Shown: piece after piece, positions 42,055 through 46,087 of the stretch
Numbering within the stretch: the first letter of the stretch is position 1
Layout: every line of letters begins with the position of its first letter
NCBI GenBank assembly: GCA_016234805.1
Contig: JACRNU010000026.1
Span: forward strand, 1-46,087
DNA length: 46,087 nt
Direction of reading: 5' to 3'
Origin: Elusimicrobiota bacterium
GTDB lineage: Bacteria > Elusimicrobiota > Elusimicrobia > UBA1565 > UBA9628
Position numbers and translations under genes: made by a program
The notes under the pieces: generated by a model
Told to the model about the DNA's origin: nothing
Seen by the model: only the letters and a program-made list of their open reading frames with translations
Database searches by the model: none

Positions 42055-43322
42055 CAGGGCTCCAACCCCCAGGACCGGGCCAGGAATGACGGATCGTCCG
42101 AGCCGGGCTCCGGCTCCAACCCCGTGCCCCCGATCACGCCGGGAGCCTGGGCCACCGAGACCACGGGCCCCTCGAGGGCGCCCTCGGGGCCGGACCAATA
42201 CAGGGACATGGGCACGATCCCTCCGGCGCCCAGGAGGTCCATCCTCTTGTCCACCGCTCCTGACTCGAAAGCCGCGTAAGGGATGAGGCGGTGGCCGGAG
42301 CGCTTCCCGCCCTTGCTCAGCAGGCCCGTGACGCTGTCCATGATCCGGTCCCAGAAGCCGCGCTTCATGCTGATCCTCTTCGGCAGGCCCAGGTTGAACG
42401 GGTCGTGCTCGAGGGGACAGAGGCTGAACCTATATTCCGGCTGGACCTCCCAGACGATCCCGCCCCCGACCATGGAGCCCGGCCGGGACGGCGGGATGAC
42501 GATGTCGCTGATCCTGCGGGGAGCGAAGAACTCCGCGCTGGCGTCCATGTCCTTGAACAGCGAGGCCTCGACCATGAACTCGCTGGGGACGAGGTTCTCG
42601 TAGACCGGGGGAGGGGGGAGCGGCGGCGCCGGCGCGGGAGGAGCGGCTTCGACCGCGGCTTTCTTGGCCAGGGCCGCGGCATCGGCCGCGGCGCGGGCCT
42701 TGGCCTCTTCCGCCAGTCTCGCCAGGGTCTTCTTCTGCTCCTCTTCCTCCTTCTTCCTCTTCGCCGCCTCAGCCGCGAGCTCGGCCTTGGATTTCACGGC
42801 AGCCTTGGGCACTTTCTGGATGATCACGGGCTTGCTCATCTGCCGAAAGCCCGACTTGATGGACTGGACGTGGCTCTGTCCGGGGCCGCCTCCGTAGTTC
42901 ATCACGCCGCCGGTCTGCGTCGCGCCTCCCTGCCCCGCGTCGCCCTCGCCGCCCGCTCCAGGAATGGCTCCTGGATCAGCCCCGCCCGCTGCTCCTGGTC
43001 CGCCGGCGGCACCGGCTCCTGGAGCGCCCGGGACTCCTCCCTGGCCAGGGGCCGGCTGGCCGAACCCTGGCCCTCCGCCCTGCATGGTGGTCTGCGGCTT
43101 AGGGGCGGTCAGGGCGTCCTTGGGGATGGTGTTCAACTGGCCGCAGACGCTGGCCATCATGGGCATGGCCGCGGTCTTGGGGTCGCTGCACATCTGCTGG
43201 ACCTGCTGCATCGACGCCCCGGGGTCGGCCTGTTGGCCTGACGCGGGGCAGGAAAGAGCCGCCATGACGGCGGCCAGGAAGAGCGCTCCTGAAAAAGACT
43301 CCTTCATGCCGGGGCCGTCCAT
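42054..43322 (-). CDS. Secreted Gly/Pro-rich coiled-coil protein
   Basis: The 422-residue protein opens with a signal-type segment (FSGALFLAAVMAALSCPASG, about 10-29; C25 may be a weak lipobox Cys). Two more Cys follow (QQMCSDP, ASVCGQL), then a Gly/Pro-rich linker (about 85-150) and a highly charged Ala/Lys/Glu coiled coil (KAELAAEAAKRKKEEEEQKK, about 180-230). A Pro-rich stretch and a C-terminal beta-rich domain complete it. Start taken at 43322 because TACACT lies six bases upstream; an ATG at 43307 would remove five residues. First gene of the four-gene unit ending at 38732. Function unknown. Confidence 0.65.
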   Translation of the reverse strand: MDGPGMKESFSGALFLAAVMAALSCPASGQQADPGASMQQVQQMCSDPKTAAMPMMASVCGQLNTIPKDALTAPKPQTTMQGGGPGFGQPAPGQGGVPGAPGAGAAGGPGAAGGADPGAIPGAGGEGDAGQGGATQTGGVMNYGGGPGQSHVQSIKSGFRQMSKPVIIQKVPKAAVKSKAELAAEAAKRKKEEEEQKKTLARLAEEAKARAAADAAALAKKAAVEAAPPAPAPPLPPPPVYENLVPSEFMVEASLFKDMDASAEFFAPRRISDIVIPPSRPGSMVGGGIVWEVQPEYRFSLCPLEHDPFNLGLPKRISMKRGFWDRIMDSVTGLLSKGGKRSGHRLIPYAAFESGAVDKRMDLLGAGGIVPMSLYWSGPEGALEGPVVSVAQAPGVIGGTGLEPEPGSDDPSFLARSWGLEP

Positions 43323-43328
43323 AAAACA

Positions 43329-43334
43329 AGTGTA
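43329..43334 (-). promoter_or_regulatory. -10 element (TANNNT) six bases before the coiled-coil gene
   Basis: TACACT on the minus strand with six bases to ATG 43322; supports the upstream start and a leaderless mRNA for the four-gene unit. Confidence 0.4.
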
Positions 43335-43378
43335 TATTTTTGACACCGGACAGTGCGAGAGGTTCAGCCGGCCCTCCG

Positions 43379-45450
43379 TCATGGGGACACCGCCCAGTCC
43401 GGGGACTGCGTTCCGGTCTCGCCGGAAGGATCCTCGCCCGTGGCCAGCACCGCGCGGGCCCGCTCGATCTGAGGGGCCTCGCCGATGAGGATGAGCTCGT
43501 CTCCGGCGCGGAGCTCGGTCTCGGGACCCGGGGACGGGACTGGCAGCCCGGACCGGTTGATCTGGAGCACGCTCGAGCCGGTGCGCGCCCGGAGGTCGAT
43601 GCCGCCGATGGTCTTGCCCACGGCCCAGGACCCGGAGGCCAGAGGAAAGGCCCGCAGGTGGACCTTCTCCGGCGTCAGGGCAGCGGCGAAGTGGGCCAGG
43701 GCCTGGGCCGCGGCCTCGGGCTCGGCATCCGCCTTGGCCAGGCTGTCGCGCAGAAGGAGCTGGAGCCTGGAGTAGAACTGGTTCATGCGCTGCCAGAAGA
43801 GCACCCCCACCACGAGCATGAACGCGAGCGGCAATATCGTGTACGGCCAGGGGGAGAGCAGGCGCCAGCTCAGGGCCAGGTACCACGCCGCGATGGCGGC
43901 CGATGCCAGGTTCAAGAAGACCTTCGTGCGCATGGGCTTGGCCTCGTGCGGGGAGGTCCCGGCTTCGTCGCGAGTGGAGAGCGCCTCGATGAGGATCATG
44001 GTGACTGCCTGGGTCTTGCGCAGCATGGCGTTGAGGAAGGGCAGGGACACGAAAGCCGCCAGGGTCCAGACGAGCCCAGGGTAGGCGGGGCCCCAGGAGA
44101 CCCTCTCCTCGAAGGTGCGGGCCGCCAGCAGGAGCGCGCTGATCCCGAGGAAGTTCAGCCCGATCTGGGTCGCGGAAGGCCGGATGAGCATCCAGGGCCG
44201 GCTCGAGCGGCCGGCCGCCTCCAGCCGGAGGATGAAGCGCCGGTAGCGGCGCAGCGACCGGTCGACCGGGCCCGGGATGAGCGTCCCGGCCCAACCGGCC
44301 GCGCCGTGTGTCCGGGGCAGGAGCACCGAGGACGCCAGGGTCGTGGTCAGGCACAGGGTGACTGCCAGGGGGTAGATGGCCGGGCTCGCCAGCCCCTGGC
44401 TCAGCGCGACCTGGGCGAGGATGAAGGAGAACTCCCCGATGGGGAGCGACGCGAAGCTGGCGTCTGCCGCCGCGGTCGGAGCCTCGCCCACCGCGGTCAG
44501 AGCCGCGAAGTTGGCCAGGATCCTGGCCGCGATCGTGAAGACCGCCAGGCCCAGGGCAAGCTGCCAATGGCCCAGGAGCCAGGCCGGGTCGATGAGCATG
44601 CCCACGGACACGAAGAAGACCCCTCCGAAGAGGTCCTTGAAAGGCTCGACGGTCTCGTGGAGCCCCTGGGGTGCGGTCCGCCGAGCGAGGCGATGGCCCC
44701 GGCAAGGAAGGCCCCGAGGGCCGCGGAGAACCCGAGCTTCTCCGTGAGCAGCGAGACCGCGAAGCAGATTCCGACGATCCCGAGGGTACGCACCTCCTCC
44801 GAGCCGCCGTGCTCGACCGCGTCGAGTACCCGCGGGAGCATGAGGAGCCCGGCGATGAGGATGACGCTGACCATGAGCCCGAAGCGCGCCAGAGTCTCGA
44901 CGAGGCTGGCGAACTGGGCGTTGCCCACGCCGGCGATCGAGGAGAAGAAGGCGACCAGCATCACCGCGATCATGTCCTCGGCGATGAGCTTGCCGGCCAG
45001 GAGTTCCTCCCAGCCCGTGCGGCGCCGGGCCCGCTCGAGAAGCGTTCGGGCCACGATGGCCGTGCTCGCGAGCGCGATGATCCCGCCGAACGCGATGCGG
45101 TCCATGCCCTTCCACCCGAGCAGGAAACCCATGCCAACCCCGGCCGCCATCATGAAGGCGAACCCCATGCCGGCGCAGAGCCACGCGCGCGCTCCCACGC
45201 GCACGAGGCGCTTGAGGTTGAACTCCACGCCCAGGGCGAAGAGGAGGAAGATGATGCCGATGCCGGCCAGGGCCTCGATACTGCCCAGGTCGCGGATGAG
45301 GAGCACGGGACAGGTGCGCGGCCCGATGAGCAGGCCCGCGGCGAGGTAGCCCAGCACGGGGGGCTGCCCGAGTTTTCGGAAGAGCAGGAGCACCGCGGCC
45401 GCGGTGGACAGGACGACCGTCAGGTCCTGCAGGAAAAAGCCGGCGTTCAT
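43379..45450 (-). CDS. KefB-like cation:proton antiporter (CPA2) with TrkA_C domain, one apparent frameshift
   Basis: The N-terminal 260 residues, from ATG 45450, are CPA2 antiporter helices (LGQPPVLGYLAAGLLIGP, SIEALAGIGIIFLLFALGVE, ALASTAIVARTLL, LGAFLAGAIASL). The homology then continues in another frame with LHETVEPFKDLFGGVFFVSV, more helices and a TrkA_C-like domain near the end (RAGDELILIGEAPQIERARA). Adding one base in the CACCCCAGGGG run near 44670-44678 gives an intact protein of about 690 residues. Such proteins exchange K+ or Na+ for H+ at the inner membrane, and the TrkA_C domain suggests ligand gating; I see no Rossmann TrkA_N domain. The gap to the divergent secreted gene is 30 bases. 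Either a real frameshift or a base-call error. Confidence 0.85.
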
Positions 45451-45468
45451 CGGAGGGTGCGACAATTA

Positions 45469-45474
45469 TATACT
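45469..45474 (+). promoter_or_regulatory. -10 element (TANNNT) six bases before ATG 45481
   Basis: TATACT, six bases before the ATG, no ribosome-binding site; predicted leaderless. TTCATC lies 17 bases upstream as a weak -35. Confidence 0.45.
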
Positions 45475-45480
45475 AATCGC

Positions 45481-46087
45481 ATGGAACGCGGCTGGAGCAT
45501 CGCCTCCATCGCCCTCTCCCTGCTCGTGCTGGCGGGCAGGCTTGAAGCCGAGCCTCAGCGGGAAGCGGACGTCTTCCTGCCCGAAGACTGGATCGTCACG
45601 GCCGAACCCACGCACCCGACCCACTGGGGCGTCCGCTGGTATTACGACACCATGATGCTGCCCTACCGCGCCATCCAGAGGGCCAAGCACGCGCTGGAGA
45701 CCAGGTATGCCGGCAATTGGCGCCTCGGAGGCGAGAACGGAGGCGCGGCCGGGATCGCCCTCAGGTTCTTCGTCGGGACCGTTCCCGATTTTGGACTCTT
45801 CATGGGCGGACAGAACCTGCACCACGCAGCCGGCCACGACGCTGCGGCGCGGGAGTTCGACCTCTCTTTCGGAGACCGGAAGTCCGTCCCGTCGCGCTTC
45901 AGCCAGGTGCTCCCGAACTACCTCGGCGGCCGGCTGCTCCGCACCGCGGAGCGCCAACCCGACGGCCGCGGCGCCGACTCCTACAGCCGCGCCATGGCCC
46001 TGCCCATGGAAGCCGAACTCACCTTCGCCTACGAGCAGGGCAGGGAGCTCCTGGCCGCGAGGTCCGTCAACGCGACCGCGGCCCAAC
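45481..46087 (+). CDS. Secreted protein of unknown function (3' truncated by window)
   Basis: The frame is open from ATG 45481 to the window end (202 residues) without a stop. It starts with a signal peptide (MERGWSIASIALSLLVLAGR, cleavage near 23). The mature part has VFLPEDWIVTAEPTHPTHWG, then MMLPYRAIQRAKHALETRY, an aromatic/Gly-rich stretch (FFVGTVPDFGLFMGG) and several His (LHHAAGHD). The last part reads ALPMEAELTFAYEQGRELL. I recognise no family; a hydrolase or an envelope protein is possible. It is divergent from the antiporter gene with only 30 bases between starts. Confidence 0.6.
   Translation, partial: MERGWSIASIALSLLVLAGRLEAEPQREADVFLPEDWIVTAEPTHPTHWGVRWYYDTMMLPYRAIQRAKHALETRYAGNWRLGGENGGAAGIALRFFVGTVPDFGLFMGGQNLHHAAGHDAAAREFDLSFGDRKSVPSRFSQVLPNYLGGRLLRTAERQPDGRGADSYSRAMALPMEAELTFAYEQGRELLAARSVNATAAQ

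Overview
The window is GC-rich, densely coded bacterial DNA with no rRNA, tRNA, CRISPR array, transposase or prophage gene that I could recognise. Lipoprotein and signal-peptide genes, an outer-membrane barrel, many c-type haems, O-antigen ligase-like and Gld-type genes point to a diderm (Gram-negative) bacterium. A GC-rich Elusimicrobiota-like or deltaproteobacterial lineage is my guess only; nothing here proves the phylum. The window is cut inside a gene at both ends.

Layout. 1-4506 (+): a purine/aromatic-heterocycle catabolic operon with an 8-oxoguanine deaminase-like amidohydrolase, a damaged MoaD/ThiS-like sulfur carrier, and the FAD, 2Fe-2S and molybdopterin subunits of a molybdenum hydroxylase. 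4518-8784 (-): a tightly packed four-gene operon of a single-pass membrane protein, a membrane-anchored ClpB-D2-like AAA+ ATPase, a beta-helix protein and a soluble AAA+ ATPase; I recognise no known system in it. 8846-13122 (+): GldA/GldF/GldG-like ABC exporter genes plus a DUF4340-like protein. 13258-15887 (+): a secreted protein of ten 30-residue cysteine repeats, an LPP20-like lipoprotein and a minimal zincin.

15884-29108 is the most striking region. On the minus strand, a 14-haem doubled-CXXCH cytochrome is followed by an overlapping gene for a secreted protein of about 2228 residues with a beta-rich section. Divergent from it lies a 36-CXXCH cytochrome built almost wholly of 39-42-residue di-haem repeats, then a secreted TPR protein and a convergent outer-membrane barrel gene. 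Together these could form an extracellular or trans-envelope electron conduit; this is inference from content and proximity.

29246-38727: an SseB-like protein, a protein with a PPKHAAPKTPTI repeat, a membrane-anchored helical-repeat protein, a small secreted protein, a CNT nucleoside transporter, a degenerate radical-SAM-like protein and a TPR protein. 38732-43322 (-): a four-gene operon with a spermidine-synthase-like protein, an O-antigen ligase/TPR protein, a membrane-anchored propeller-like protein and a secreted coiled-coil protein. 43379-45450 (-): a KefB-like antiporter with one apparent frameshift. 45481 to the end (+): the start of a secreted protein of unknown role.

Two cross-cutting observations. 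Several transcription-unit starts have a TANNNT hexamer exactly six bases before the ATG, which suggests leaderless mRNAs. Three genes (MoaD-like, 36-haem cytochrome, KefB-like) carry apparent frame breaks; two are restored by adding one base next to short homopolymers, so sequence error is a serious alternative to real mutation. No gap between genes exceeds 300 bases.
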